Positions 23,173 through 31,669 of a stretch of 46,642 nt of DNA are shown here, in pieces (position 1 is the stretch's first letter; each line of letters starts with the position of its first letter). Source of the stretch: Caulobacteraceae bacterium (GTDB lineage: Bacteria > Pseudomonadota > Alphaproteobacteria > Caulobacterales > Caulobacteraceae); NCBI GenBank assembly GCA_947475845.1, contig CANJMO010000013.1, positions 1 to 46,642 of the forward strand, given 5' to 3'. The position numbers and the translations under genes were made by a program. The notes beneath the pieces are model-generated. The model saw only the letters and a program-made list of their open reading frames with translations, was not told the DNA's origin and made no database searches.

Positions 23173-24159
23173 TTAAGCTCGGGCTTTTGGCAGGTCGTCC
23201 TCGACGTAGGCGCGCACGATAGCGTCGAAGTCGGGGTCAGCCTTGAGACCCAACCCCTCGGCCCGGCTGATATCCCAGGCGCCCGGCCAGCTGCCGACGA
23301 TGGCCTCGATCGCCGGGTCGCGCTGATAGGCGATGCGATCCGTCGCCGCCTTGCCTGCGACCCGCTCCAGCGCCGCGATCATCTCCGCCACGCTGACCGA
23401 CAGCCCCGGCAGGTTCAGCGCCCGCTTATCCCCCAACGCCGACGACGGCAGCTCCGCCCCCGCGATGATGCTGTCGATGGCCCCGCGCGGCGACAGCAGC
23501 CACAGCTTCAGATCGGTGGCCACCGGACAGACCGTGGGCTGGCCATTCAACGGCTCGCGGATGATGCCGCTGGCGAACGACGACGCCGCCTTGTTCGGCG
23601 CCCCCGGCCGCACGCTGATGGTCGGCAGGCGCAGGATCCGCCCGTCGATGAAGCCCTTGCGCGTGTAGTCGGTCAGCAACAGTTCGCCGATCGCCTTCTG
23701 CACCCCGTAGGACGAGCGTGGATTGAGCTGGGTGTCGTCGGTAACCACCGGCGGCACCACGCCGCCGTAGACCGCCACCGACGAGGTGAACACCACCCGC
23801 GGCCTGCGCCCAGCGGCGCGGGCCAGGTCGAGCAGCTGGCGCGAGGCGTCCAGGTTGATGCCCATCCCGAGGTCGAAATCGGCCTCCGCCGCCCCGCTGA
23901 CGATCGCCGCCAGGTGAAAGATCAGATCGACGTCCGGCCCGATCAGGCCTTTCATGACGCCCGCATCGGTGATGTCGGCGGCGACGTTGCGGATGCGCTT
24001 GTCGCCAAGGTCCGGCCCCGCCACGCGGTCGATCAGGACGATCTCGCCTATGGACCGGCGCACGCCGTCGTCGGCGGCGGCGATCTGGCCCAGCTGCAAC
24101 AGACGGCGGGCCAGCTTCTGGCCGAGGAAGCCGGCGCCGCCGGTAATGACGATCTTCAC
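23173..24159 (-). CDS. denD: D-erythronate dehydrogenase-like NAD-dependent epimerase/dehydratase family protein
   Basis: 328 residues from a GTG. The extended short-chain dehydrogenase fold shows GGAGFLG (7-13), HLAAIVSGAAE, TSSVAVYGG and the catalytic SSYGVQKAIGE (Tyr and Lys). The C-terminal part ending in a Rossmann-type DISRAEGLGLKAD segment matches the DenD subgroup. DenD oxidises D-erythronate to 2-oxo-tetronate, which feeds OtnI/OtnK/OtnC. The otn genes lie only 1.2 kb away, which supports the call. It is six bases downstream of a HbpS/GlcG-like gene, so co-transcribed with it. Confidence 0.78.
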   Translation of the reverse strand: MKIVITGGAGFLGQKLARRLLQLGQIAAADDGVRRSIGEIVLIDRVAGPDLGDKRIRNVAADITDAGVMKGLIGPDVDLIFHLAAIVSGAAEADFDLGMGINLDASRQLLDLARAAGRRPRVVFTSSVAVYGGVVPPVVTDDTQLNPRSSYGVQKAIGELLLTDYTRKGFIDGRILRLPTISVRPGAPNKAASSFASGIIREPLNGQPTVCPVATDLKLWLLSPRGAIDSIIAGAELPSSALGDKRALNLPGLSVSVAEMIAALERVAGKAATDRIAYQRDPAIEAIVGSWPGAWDISRAEGLGLKADPDFDAIVRAYVEDDLPKARA

Positions 24160-24165
24160 TGAAGC

Positions 24166-24657
24166 CTACTTCTTGAACGTAGCGTCGATGCCGGCCTGGG
24201 CGCAGATCTGATCGACCGACTTGCCGTTCTCCGGCCGTCCGCCGCCCCCGCCGACCGAGCCGATCACCTTGCCGTTCTTGATCAGGGGGATGCCGCCGTC
24301 GACCGGAAACAGGCCGATCTTGCCCGTGGTCAGCTGGCCGAGCGGCGTGGCCAGCGCCGCCTGGCGGTCCCCGCTGGGCGCCCCGGTGCGCAGGGCGGAT
24401 TCAGCCTTGAATTTGGCGGTGGTGATGCCGATCTCGCTCGATCCGAGCGAGGCGAAATAGACCGGCTGGCCGGTGATATCGAGCACCCACAGGGCGATCG
24501 GCCAATGCTTCTCGCGCGCCATGACCATGCAGGTGTCGACGATCTGCTTGGCGCCGTCGTAGCCGATGCTCTCGCGCGTCTCGGTGATCTGCGCGCCGGC
24601 CGGCACGCTCGAGGCGAGCAGCGCCAGGGTGGCCAGGATCGTGGCTTGAGTCTTCAT
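24166..24657 (-). CDS. Secreted GlcG/HbpS family protein
   Basis: 163 residues, with a signal peptide (ATILATLALLASSVPAGAQ) and GGGAGGA seven bases before the ATG. The mature domain (YDGAKQIVDTCMVMAREKHWPIALWVLDITGQPVYF, KAESALRTG, GGIPLIKNGKVIGSVGGGGG) is the GlcG/HbpS fold. Streptomyces HbpS binds haem; in other bacteria the family occurs beside glycolate and sugar-acid catabolism genes. Here it precedes denD in a two-gene operon, so a periplasmic role linked to sugar acids is a reasonable guess. Ligand unknown. Confidence 0.75.
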   Translation of the reverse strand: MKTQATILATLALLASSVPAGAQITETRESIGYDGAKQIVDTCMVMAREKHWPIALWVLDITGQPVYFASLGSSEIGITTAKFKAESALRTGAPSGDRQAALATPLGQLTTGKIGLFPVDGGIPLIKNGKVIGSVGGGGGRPENGKSVDQICAQAGIDATFKK

Positions 24658-24710
24658 GGACTTGTCCTCCCGTTGTTTGGCCGGGAAGCTAGCACGAAGG
24701 CGCGGTCAGG

Positions 24711-25277
24711 CTAGTCCTTGGCGCGCTCGTAATAGGCACCGTCTTCGGTCTGCACGACGATGCGGGTGCCGGGCGTAATGTAGGTCGGCACCATGGTGCG
24801 CAGGCCGTTGGACAGGATCGCCGGCTTGTAGGAGCCCGAGGCCGTCTGGCCCTTGACCACCGGCTCGGTCTCCATGACCTCGAGCGTCACCCTGGATGGC
24901 AGTTCCAGCGCGATCGGCACGCCGTCGTGGGTCGACAGGGTCACGGTCATGCCGTCGGCCAGATAGACGCCCAGCTCGCCGATGATGTCGTCGCGGGCGG
25001 TGACCTGGTCGAAGTTCTCCGGGTTCATGAAGTGGTACTCGTCGGCGTCCTTGTACAGGAAGGTGAAGTTGCGCTGGTCGACGATGGCGCGCTCGACCAC
25101 TTCGGTGGTGCGATAGCGTTCGGAGACCTTCACCCCGTCGGAGATGCGGCGCATGTTCAGCTGGGTCACCGGGGTGCCCTTGCCGGGGTGGATGTTCTCG
25201 GCGCTGAGAACGACATAGAGCTTGTTGTCCATGTCGACGACGGCGCCTTTGCGCAGCGAACTGGCCTGAACTTTCAC
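24711..25277 (-). CDS. efp: Translation elongation factor P
   Basis: 188 residues, GTG start with GAGG eight bases upstream. It has the three OB/KOW-like domains of EF-P. The modification loop reads HPGKGTP with the acceptor lysine at residue 33, so it is a beta-lysylation type rather than the Arg-rhamnosylated type. EF-P binds between the P and E sites and relieves stalling on polyproline. The modifying enzymes EpmA and EpmB are encoded immediately divergent from it. Confidence 0.96.
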   Translation of the reverse strand: MKVQASSLRKGAVVDMDNKLYVVLSAENIHPGKGTPVTQLNMRRISDGVKVSERYRTTEVVERAIVDQRNFTFLYKDADEYHFMNPENFDQVTARDDIIGELGVYLADGMTVTLSTHDGVPIALELPSRVTLEVMETEPVVKGQTASGSYKPAILSNGLRTMVPTYITPGTRIVVQTEDGAYYERAKD

Positions 25278-25398
25278 GTGTCCGTCCTCGAAACTCGGCA
25301 GGCTGCTTGGGCCCGCGCTTCATTCTGCTAAAGCAACAGCTTACCGCGCACCTATACGATCCGCGCCGATACCACCAGCCCATCCAGGTTTCCGCCCC

Positions 25399-26460
25399 TT
25401 GCCCGACGCTCCCTCATCGCCCTGGTGGCGGCCGCAGAACCATCAGGACCGGCGGCCCTTCCTTGTGGCCCGGGGCCGTATCCGCGCCGCCGTGCGCGGC
25501 TGGTTCGAGGGCCACGGTTTCATCGAGGTGGAAACGGCCGCCCTGCAGGTGTCGCCAGGCAACGAAGCCCATCTGCACGCCTTCCAGACCCAGGCCATCG
25601 CGACCGATGGAACCAGCGCTCCGCTCTACCTGCACACCTCGCCCGAGTTCGCCTGCAAGACCCTGCTGGCCGCCGGCGAGACCCGCATCTTCACCCTGGA
25701 TAAAGCCTGGCGGAACCGCGAACGCGGCGCTCTGCACCATCCCGAATTCACCATGCTGGAGTGGTACCGGGCCTGGCAGTCCTACGACAGCCTGATGGAG
25801 GATTGCGCGGAGCTGCTGGCTATCGCTGCCGAGGCCGCGCAGACCAATGTCTTCAGATGGCGTGGCAAGGACAGCGACCCCTTCGCCCAGCCCTATCACC
25901 TGTCGGTGGCCGAGGCCTTCGAGCGCTATGCCAGCATGGACCTGCTCACCACCGTCCAGGCCGACGGGCAGAGTGATGGTGACGCCCTTGCCGCCCTGGC
26001 CAAGGCCGCCGGCGTCCGCACCGCCCCGGACGACACCTGGGCCGACGTGTTCAGCCGCATCATGGTCGAGAAGATCGAGCCGGAGCTTGGCGTCGGCCGC
26101 CCGACCATCCTCTACGAATACCCCGTCTCCGAAGCCACCCTGGCCCGGCCTAGCGCCCGCGACCCGCGGGTGGCCGAACGGTTCGAGCTCTATGCCTGCG
26201 GGGTCGAGCTGGCCAACGCCTTCGGCGAACTGACCGACGCGGCCGAGCAGCGCCGCCGCTTCGAAGCCGAGATGGCCGAGAAGGCGCGTGTCTACGGAGA
26301 CAGCTACCCCATCGACGAGGACTTCCTGACCGCTCTGTCACAGATGCCCGACGCCTCCGGCGCCGCGCTGGGCTTCGACCGCCTGGTCATGCTGGCGACC
26401 GGCGCGCGCCATATCGAACAGGTGCTATGGACCCCCGTCGCGGAGATCCCCGAGCCATGA
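25399..26460 (+). CDS. epmA: EF-P--(R)-beta-lysine ligase
   Basis: 353 residues from a TTG at 25399. It is a class II lysyl-tRNA synthetase-like catalytic core without the anticodon-binding domain. Motif 2 is RIFTLDKAWRNRERGALHHPEFTMLEWY and motif 3 is GAALGFDRLVML. EpmA activates (R)-beta-lysine with ATP and attaches it to the loop lysine of EF-P. It is divergent from efp by 121 bases and overlaps epmB by ATGA, which makes the assignment strong. Confidence 0.93.
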   Translation: MPDAPSSPWWRPQNHQDRRPFLVARGRIRAAVRGWFEGHGFIEVETAALQVSPGNEAHLHAFQTQAIATDGTSAPLYLHTSPEFACKTLLAAGETRIFTLDKAWRNRERGALHHPEFTMLEWYRAWQSYDSLMEDCAELLAIAAEAAQTNVFRWRGKDSDPFAQPYHLSVAEAFERYASMDLLTTVQADGQSDGDALAALAKAAGVRTAPDDTWADVFSRIMVEKIEPELGVGRPTILYEYPVSEATLARPSARDPRVAERFELYACGVELANAFGELTDAAEQRRRFEAEMAEKARVYGDSYPIDEDFLTALSQMPDASGAALGFDRLVMLATGARHIEQVLWTPVAEIPEP

Positions 26461-27482
26461 AGACCTTGCGCTCCATCGACGCCCTGGCCGGCGCCGGCCT
26501 GATCGACGCCGCCAGCATCCCGGCTCTGGAGCGGGTGGCCGCGCAATACGCGGTGGCCATCACGCCTGCTCTGGCCAAACTGATCGACCCGGCCGACCCG
26601 CACGATCCTATCGCCCGCCAGTTCCTGCCGCAGGAAGCCGAGCTCGACGTCATGCCCGGCGAAGAGGCGGACCCGGTCGGTGACTACGCTCACAGCCCGG
26701 TCGAAGGCATCGTCCACCGCTACCGCGACCGGGTCCTGCTCAAGATCACCCACACCTGCGCCACCTACTGCCGCTTCTGCTTCCGCCGCGAGATGGTTGG
26801 ACCGGAGGGGATCAAGCCCCTGGCCGGCGAAGCCCTCGACGCCGCCCTCGCCTACATCGCCGGCCATGACGAAATCTGGGAAGTGATCCTGACCGGCGGC
26901 GATCCCCTGGTGCTGTCCCCACGCCGCCTGGCCGAGGTCATGCAGCGCCTGGCCGCCATCGATCATGTGAAGGTCGTGCGCCTGCACACCCGCGTCCCCG
27001 CCGTCGATCCCGCCGCCGTCACCCCTGATCTGGTCGCGGCCCTCAAATGCGAGGGCAAGGCGGTCTATGTCGCCCTGCACGCCAACCACGCCCGCGAGCT
27101 GACCTCCGCCGCCCGCGCCGCATGCGCCCTGATCGTCGACGCCGGCATCCCCATGCTGGCCCAAACCGTCCTGCTGGCCGGGGTCAACGACGACCCCGAA
27201 GTGCTCGGCGCCCTGATGCGCGCCTTCGTCGAGACGCGGATCAAGCCCTACTATCTGCATCACGGCGACCTCGCGCCGGGGACCAGCCACCTGCGCACCT
27301 CCATCGCCGACGGTCAGGCGGTCATGCGGGCCATGCGCGGACGCTTCTCGGGCCTGTGCCAGCCGACCTATGTGCTCGACATTCCCGGCGGCCACGGAAA
27401 GGTCCCGGTCGGCCCCCACTATCTGGGCGAAGGCGACGTCGAGGACCCCGGCGGCTCACGCCACACCTACCCGCCGCGCTGA
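26457..27482 (+). CDS. epmB: EF-P-specific L-lysine 2,3-aminomutase
   Basis: 341 residues. The ATG overlaps the epmA stop by four bases. It is a radical-SAM enzyme of the KamA family with the Fe-S cluster cysteines C101, C105 and C108 (CATYCRFC). A ILTGGDPL SAM motif, HTRVP and PYYLHHGDLAPGTSHLRT follow, the last being typical of the PLP-containing lysine aminomutase core. It makes (R)-beta-lysine for EpmA. No EpmC hydroxylase gene is seen, which is common outside enterics. Confidence 0.92.
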   Translation: MKTLRSIDALAGAGLIDAASIPALERVAAQYAVAITPALAKLIDPADPHDPIARQFLPQEAELDVMPGEEADPVGDYAHSPVEGIVHRYRDRVLLKITHTCATYCRFCFRREMVGPEGIKPLAGEALDAALAYIAGHDEIWEVILTGGDPLVLSPRRLAEVMQRLAAIDHVKVVRLHTRVPAVDPAAVTPDLVAALKCEGKAVYVALHANHARELTSAARAACALIVDAGIPMLAQTVLLAGVNDDPEVLGALMRAFVETRIKPYYLHHGDLAPGTSHLRTSIADGQAVMRAMRGRFSGLCQPTYVLDIPGGHGKVPVGPHYLGEGDVEDPGGSRHTYPPR

Positions 27483-27549
27483 TCCCTTGCGCCCCGGCGC
27501 AGGGGGCGTAGAGTTGAGAGCCGTTCGCAAGATTGCGAGGATGACGCCG

Positions 27550-28503
27550 ATGCCTTTCCGCAAAGCCCTGATTGCCCTGGCCCTACTGTTGCTGGCCCCC
27601 GGCTCCGCGCTTGCTCAGACCCAGGCCGAGCGCGACCGGCAGGCGATCCTGGGCATGACCGGAACCTTCGAAGTCACCTTCGACATGCGCGAGTTCATGG
27701 CCCTGCAGCCCGACTACAAGCTGCTCAAGCCCAAAATCACCGCCGGCGAGGAGGTGGTCCGCGCCATCGAAGACAAACCCGGCAAGATCGTGCTGCAGCA
27801 CATCCTGGTCGGCGTGGTCGGCAAGAAGCCGATGGTCATCAAGCACTGGCGCCAGGACTGGGTCTATGAGCCCAAGACCGTGCTGGTCTACGCCTCCTCC
27901 GGCAAATGGGTGCTGCAGCCGGTGGCCGAAGCCGACCGCAAGGGCGCCTGGTCGCAGACCGTGTGGCAGACCGACGACTCTCCCCGCTACGGCGCGGTCG
28001 GCCGATGGACCTATACCGACGGCGTCACCCAGTGGCTGAGCTCGGAAACCCGCCGGCCCCTGGCTCGCCGCGACGCCACCCGCCATCCGCCCTACGACCA
28101 CTACCTCGGCACCAACCGCCACATCCTCACGCCCAAGGGCTGGGTGCAGCAGGAGGACAACGCCAAGGTCGGAACGAAGGACGGCAAGAGCATCACCTAT
28201 GCCCGCGAGAGCGTGATCAACAGCTACGACCGCTTCACCGACTTCCCCTTTGCCGCCGCGGACGCCTACTGGGCCAAGACCTCGAGCTATTGGACCAAGG
28301 TCCGCGCCGCCTGGGATAAGGCCATCGCCCGCCGAAGCGGCGTCGCCGTCGCCGAGGAGCCGGAGCTTGGCTCTGTCACCGGCGAGCGCCTGATGGACTG
28401 GGCCGACGAGATCATCGACGGCAAGGCCCAAACCAACGAGGCCGTGGACAAAGCCGAGGCCCTGATCGACCACACCGCCGCGACCGTGGTCGCCGCCAAA
28501 TAG
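27550..28503 (+). CDS. DUF6607 family secreted protein
   Basis: 317 residues. The second of two close ATGs (27550) is preferred because GAGG stands nine bases before it but directly abuts the first. A signal peptide (ALIALALLLLAPGSALAQ) is followed by DRQAILGMTGTFEVTFDM, GKIVLQHILV, VIKHWRQDWVYEP, and a tryptophan-rich RWTYTDGVTQW..RRDATRHPPYDHYLGTNRHI. These segments mark the DUF6607 family. The protein is periplasmic or surface-exposed; its function is undefined. The gene after it is preceded by a Fur-box-like site. Confidence 0.75.
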   Translation: MPFRKALIALALLLLAPGSALAQTQAERDRQAILGMTGTFEVTFDMREFMALQPDYKLLKPKITAGEEVVRAIEDKPGKIVLQHILVGVVGKKPMVIKHWRQDWVYEPKTVLVYASSGKWVLQPVAEADRKGAWSQTVWQTDDSPRYGAVGRWTYTDGVTQWLSSETRRPLARRDATRHPPYDHYLGTNRHILTPKGWVQQEDNAKVGTKDGKSITYARESVINSYDRFTDFPFAAADAYWAKTSSYWTKVRAAWDKAIARRSGVAVAEEPELGSVTGERLMDWADEIIDGKAQTNEAVDKAEALIDHTAATVVAAK

Positions 28504-28531
28504 GCCAACAGCCCACTTTCTATATTGCTAT

Positions 28532-28546
28532 TAATAATCATTTGCA
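28532..28546. promoter_or_regulatory. Fur-box-like operator
   Basis: TAATAATCATTTGCA matches 11 of 14 positions of the 7-1-7 Fur consensus and 13 of 15 bases of the site at 4309-4323. It lies in an AT-rich pocket (28515-28555) 31 bases before the ATG at 28577, overlapping the expected promoter, a position suited to repression. Confidence 0.5.
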
Positions 28547-28576
28547 TAATGTCATGGGGTATCGCAGGAGCCCCCC

Positions 28577-29080
28577 ATGCTGGACATCGCACTGGAAACC
28601 CCAGTCAACCAACAAGCCACCCTTCATGACCTCGACCCGGCAGAACACCTGCTGGTCTGGGGCCTGCGCACCATCGCTGTCGGTCACAGCGACTGTCCCC
28701 TGCTGACCAAGACCTTCGTCAGCCGCTGCGGCCCGATGGGCGCCCCGGCCCTGCAGGCCTACTTCACCCTCGTCCAGTTGATCGGCATGTCCAGCCGCCG
28801 ACGCTTGCAGGTACATGTGCCCGGCTGCGCCTGCGTCAGCGTCGATGAGACCGCCGTGCTCGGCATCGTCTCGGCCGCCCAGGACGCGGTGCTGAAGGGC
28901 GACGACTCCCTGCTACGCATGCGCATCGGCTTCCTGACCCGTAGCGACTTCGCCGACACCCTGCGCTTCACCGCCCAGGCCCTGGCCAGGGCCCTGTCGG
29001 CGGGCGGACAAGCCCTGCCGGTGCGTATGGAAGCGGTCCCAGCGGCCTCAGCCGGCCTGCGCCTGGCGTCGGTGCATTAG
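28577..29080 (+). CDS. Hypothetical protein behind a Fur-like operator
   Basis: 167 residues; AGGAG lies six bases before the ATG. It has no signal peptide or membrane span. Notable are an early DLDPAEHLLVWGLRTIAVGHSDCPLL, the basic SRRRLQVHVPGCACVSVDE and a helical C-terminal half ending in an Ala-rich stretch. Five cysteines/histidines in PGCACV and HSDCP could bind metal. I recognise no family. The operator immediately upstream suggests iron-responsive expression. It is convergent with the aminotransferase; the stops overlap. Confidence 0.7.
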   Translation: MLDIALETPVNQQATLHDLDPAEHLLVWGLRTIAVGHSDCPLLTKTFVSRCGPMGAPALQAYFTLVQLIGMSSRRRLQVHVPGCACVSVDETAVLGIVSAAQDAVLKGDDSLLRMRIGFLTRSDFADTLRFTAQALARALSAGGQALPVRMEAVPAASAGLRLASVH

Positions 29081-30213
29081 AGCCTCGCCTGCGCCGCGAA
29101 CCACGGGATCATCCGCTCCAGCGCCTCGCGCACCTCCGCCGTCGACACCGCGAAGCTGAAGCGGATGAAATGGCCGCCTTCCACCGGATCGAAGTCCACG
29201 CCGGGCGCCGTGGCCACGCCGGTGGCGCGCAGCAGGCGCTCGCAGAAGGCCATGCTGTCCTGGGTCAGGTGGCCGATGTCGGCCCAGATGTAGAAGGCGC
29301 CGTCCGGCGGGGCGATCGAGCTCAGGCCCAGCGCCGGCAGGGCCTCCAGCATCAGGGCGCGATTGGCGCGGTAGACCTCGACATTCCCCTCCAGCTCCTC
29401 TCGGCAGTCCATCGCCGCCAGCCCGGCGTGCTGGCTCAGCGACGGCGCGGTCAGGAACATATTGGCTTTGTAGGCCCAGGCGTGGTTGACCTGATCGGCC
29501 GGCGTCACCAGCCAGCCCAAGCGCCAGCCGACCATGCTGTAGTATTTGGAGAAGCTGTTGACGATCAGGGCTGCGGGCTCGAACTGCAGCATGGTCGCCG
29601 CCGGCTCGACGTAGCTGAGGCCGTGGTAAATCTCGTCCGAGACGATGCGGATGCCGCGCGCGCGGCAGACCTTTGCGATCGCCTCCAGTTCGGCCGGGGC
29701 GATGATCGTGCCGGTGGGATTGGCCGGGCTGGCCAGGATCACGCCCTTGGGCGCCGGCTCGATGGCGGCCAGGGCGGCGGCGGTCATCTGAAAGCGCTCG
29801 GCGGGGCCGCACTCGATCTCCACCGGGATCATGCGTAGGGCCTTCAGCGCGTTGCGATAGGCGACGTAACCCGGCCGCGCGGTGGCAATGAGGTCGCCCG
29901 GCTCGAAGCTCGACGACAGGGCCAGGACCAGCGCCGGCGAAGCGCCGCAGGTCAGGGTCACGCGCTCGGGCTCCACCTGCACCTGATAGCGGTCGTGATA
30001 GTCGCGGGCGATGCGGGCTTTTAGCGCCGGACTTTCCCAATAGCCCAGGCCGTCGGTGTCCAGCACATGGTGGGCGCGGGCGATGGCGGCCTTAGGCGCC
30101 CCGGTGGAGGGCTGGCCGAACTCCATGTGGATGATCGAGCAGCCTTGCGTTTTCAGCTCATGAGCCAGGTGGCTGATGGCGATGGCGCGGAACGGATCGA
30201 TGGATTGCGACAT
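29077..30213 (-). CDS. Class I/II PLP-dependent aminotransferase
   Basis: 378 residues. It is a fold-type I aminotransferase: ASPANPTGTIIAP, SDEIYHGLSY and the PLP-Schiff base lysine in NSFSKYYSMVGWRLGW, then the C-terminal RFSFA arginine that binds the substrate carboxylate. The amino-acid substrate cannot be read; aspartate/alanine/aromatic-type enzymes share these motifs. Cytosolic, normal length. Upstream lies the 532-base gene-free region, so its promoter or leader may be in 30214-30400. Confidence 0.88.
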   Translation of the reverse strand: MSQSIDPFRAIAISHLAHELKTQGCSIIHMEFGQPSTGAPKAAIARAHHVLDTDGLGYWESPALKARIARDYHDRYQVQVEPERVTLTCGASPALVLALSSSFEPGDLIATARPGYVAYRNALKALRMIPVEIECGPAERFQMTAAALAAIEPAPKGVILASPANPTGTIIAPAELEAIAKVCRARGIRIVSDEIYHGLSYVEPAATMLQFEPAALIVNSFSKYYSMVGWRLGWLVTPADQVNHAWAYKANMFLTAPSLSQHAGLAAMDCREELEGNVEVYRANRALMLEALPALGLSSIAPPDGAFYIWADIGHLTQDSMAFCERLLRATGVATAPGVDFDPVEGGHFIRFSFAVSTAEVREALERMIPWFAAQARL

Positions 30214-30396
30214 CGCCGGAACGCTCCTTGGACTACCGCTGCACCCTCGTGGTTAGCCACTAAAGCGGACGCGCGCCATCCCCGAACACGGACTGATTTC
30301 GATACTGAAATTTTTTTATCCGATCCTTTGGGGGGGAGGCGAAATCGGCGGCGTCACCTGTATGAAAGCGCGTCATCCCCGTCGCGTTTTCGGTTC

Positions 30397-30510
30397 GTAA
30401 GGAGGACTCGCCGGTTTCCGGGGGGATTTCGGTGAGGCAATTCTACGAATGCAGCTCAGCCGGCTGCGAGGCGGTCCGCGCCGCGCCAGTGCGCGGACCG
30501 CCCTCCTTAC
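30397..30510. ncRNA. Candidate structured RNA (closed multi-helix element)
   Basis: GTAAGGAGG (30397-30405) is exactly complementary to CCTCCTTAC (30502-30510), so the ends pair. Inside, GGCGGTCCGCGC (30470-30481) pairs with GCGCGGACCGCC (30491-30502). Smaller hairpins CCGG-TTT-CCGG and CAGC...GCTG lie between. Closing helices of this kind are usual for structured ncRNAs or leader elements. The outer helix would hide an AGGAGG ribosome-site-like sequence. The strand is uncertain and no known family matches. Confidence 0.3.
30470..30502. repeat. Perfect 12-base-pair inverted repeat
   Basis: GGCGGTCCGCGC and GCGCGGACCGCC are separated by a 9-base loop. It is a very stable hairpin in either transcript direction, with no adjoining U run in either orientation. 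Confidence 0.75.
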
Positions 30511-30579
30511 TTCCAAAAAATTCCATAGATCTGTCAGCACCTTAGGCGCGCGCGTCCGCGCGCTCTCGCCGCGCGCAAG

Positions 30580-30611
30580 AAAAAACCCCCGGCCAAGGTG
30601 GCGGCCGGGGG
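30580..30611 (-). terminator. Orphan intrinsic terminator on the minus strand
   Basis: CCCCCGGCC (30586-30594) pairs with GGCCGGGGG (30603-30611), and A6 at 30580-30585 becomes U6 on a minus-strand transcript: a textbook rho-independent terminator. There is no minus-strand gene upstream of it; the next genes to the right are on the plus strand. It therefore implies an unannotated leftward transcript starting between 30612 and the ABC gene. Confidence 0.7.
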
Positions 30612-30745
30612 CTTGAGTGGAATAAAGGGAAGGATAAGAGAAGCGATGCTTCTGAGAGGAGATACGCGCCCCGATCTCCCACCCATCAGTTCTTCGTGAA
30701 AATATCGCAGGGCGGTACGGCCCACACTCCGCTATTCAGGATCCC
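30586..30745 (-). ncRNA. Candidate small RNA ending at the orphan terminator
   Basis: On the minus strand the segment contains a small hairpin (AGAAGC-ATC-GCTTCT, 30639-30653). Pyrimidine-rich, otherwise unpaired stretches (TCTCCTCTC and ATCCTTCCC) complementary to Shine-Dalgarno sequences flank it, and then comes the terminator. This layout resembles alphaproteobacterial trans-acting sRNAs with anti-SD loops. The 5' end is not determinable from sequence, so the right boundary is only a limit. Confidence 0.3.

Positions 30746-31668
<923 letters not shown>

Positions 31669-31669
<1 letters not shown>

Larger units (their letters stand above)
30214..30745. other. 532-base gene-free region rich in RNA-like structure
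   Basis: This gap lies between the divergent aminotransferase and ABC transporter genes. It holds a 9-base-pair outer helix closing a 114-base segment (30397-30510), within it a perfect 12-base-pair hairpin (30470-30502), a T7 run at about 30308-30314, and an intrinsic terminator pointing left at 30580-30611. Only a weak 37-codon GTG frame (from about 30432) is visible, and it runs through the hairpin. No tRNA, RNase P, SRP or tmRNA motif was recognised. Confidence 0.6.

Noticed and set aside
30432-30545. A 37-codon GTG frame with GGGGGGA upstream
   Set aside because: It is interrupted by the stable 12-base-pair hairpin and has no recognisable protein character. Kept only as a remark.
30534-30725. 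A 63-codon minus-strand frame in the gene-free region
   Set aside because: It runs straight through an intrinsic terminator stem and its U run, so it cannot be a normal coding sequence. The terminator reading is preferred.
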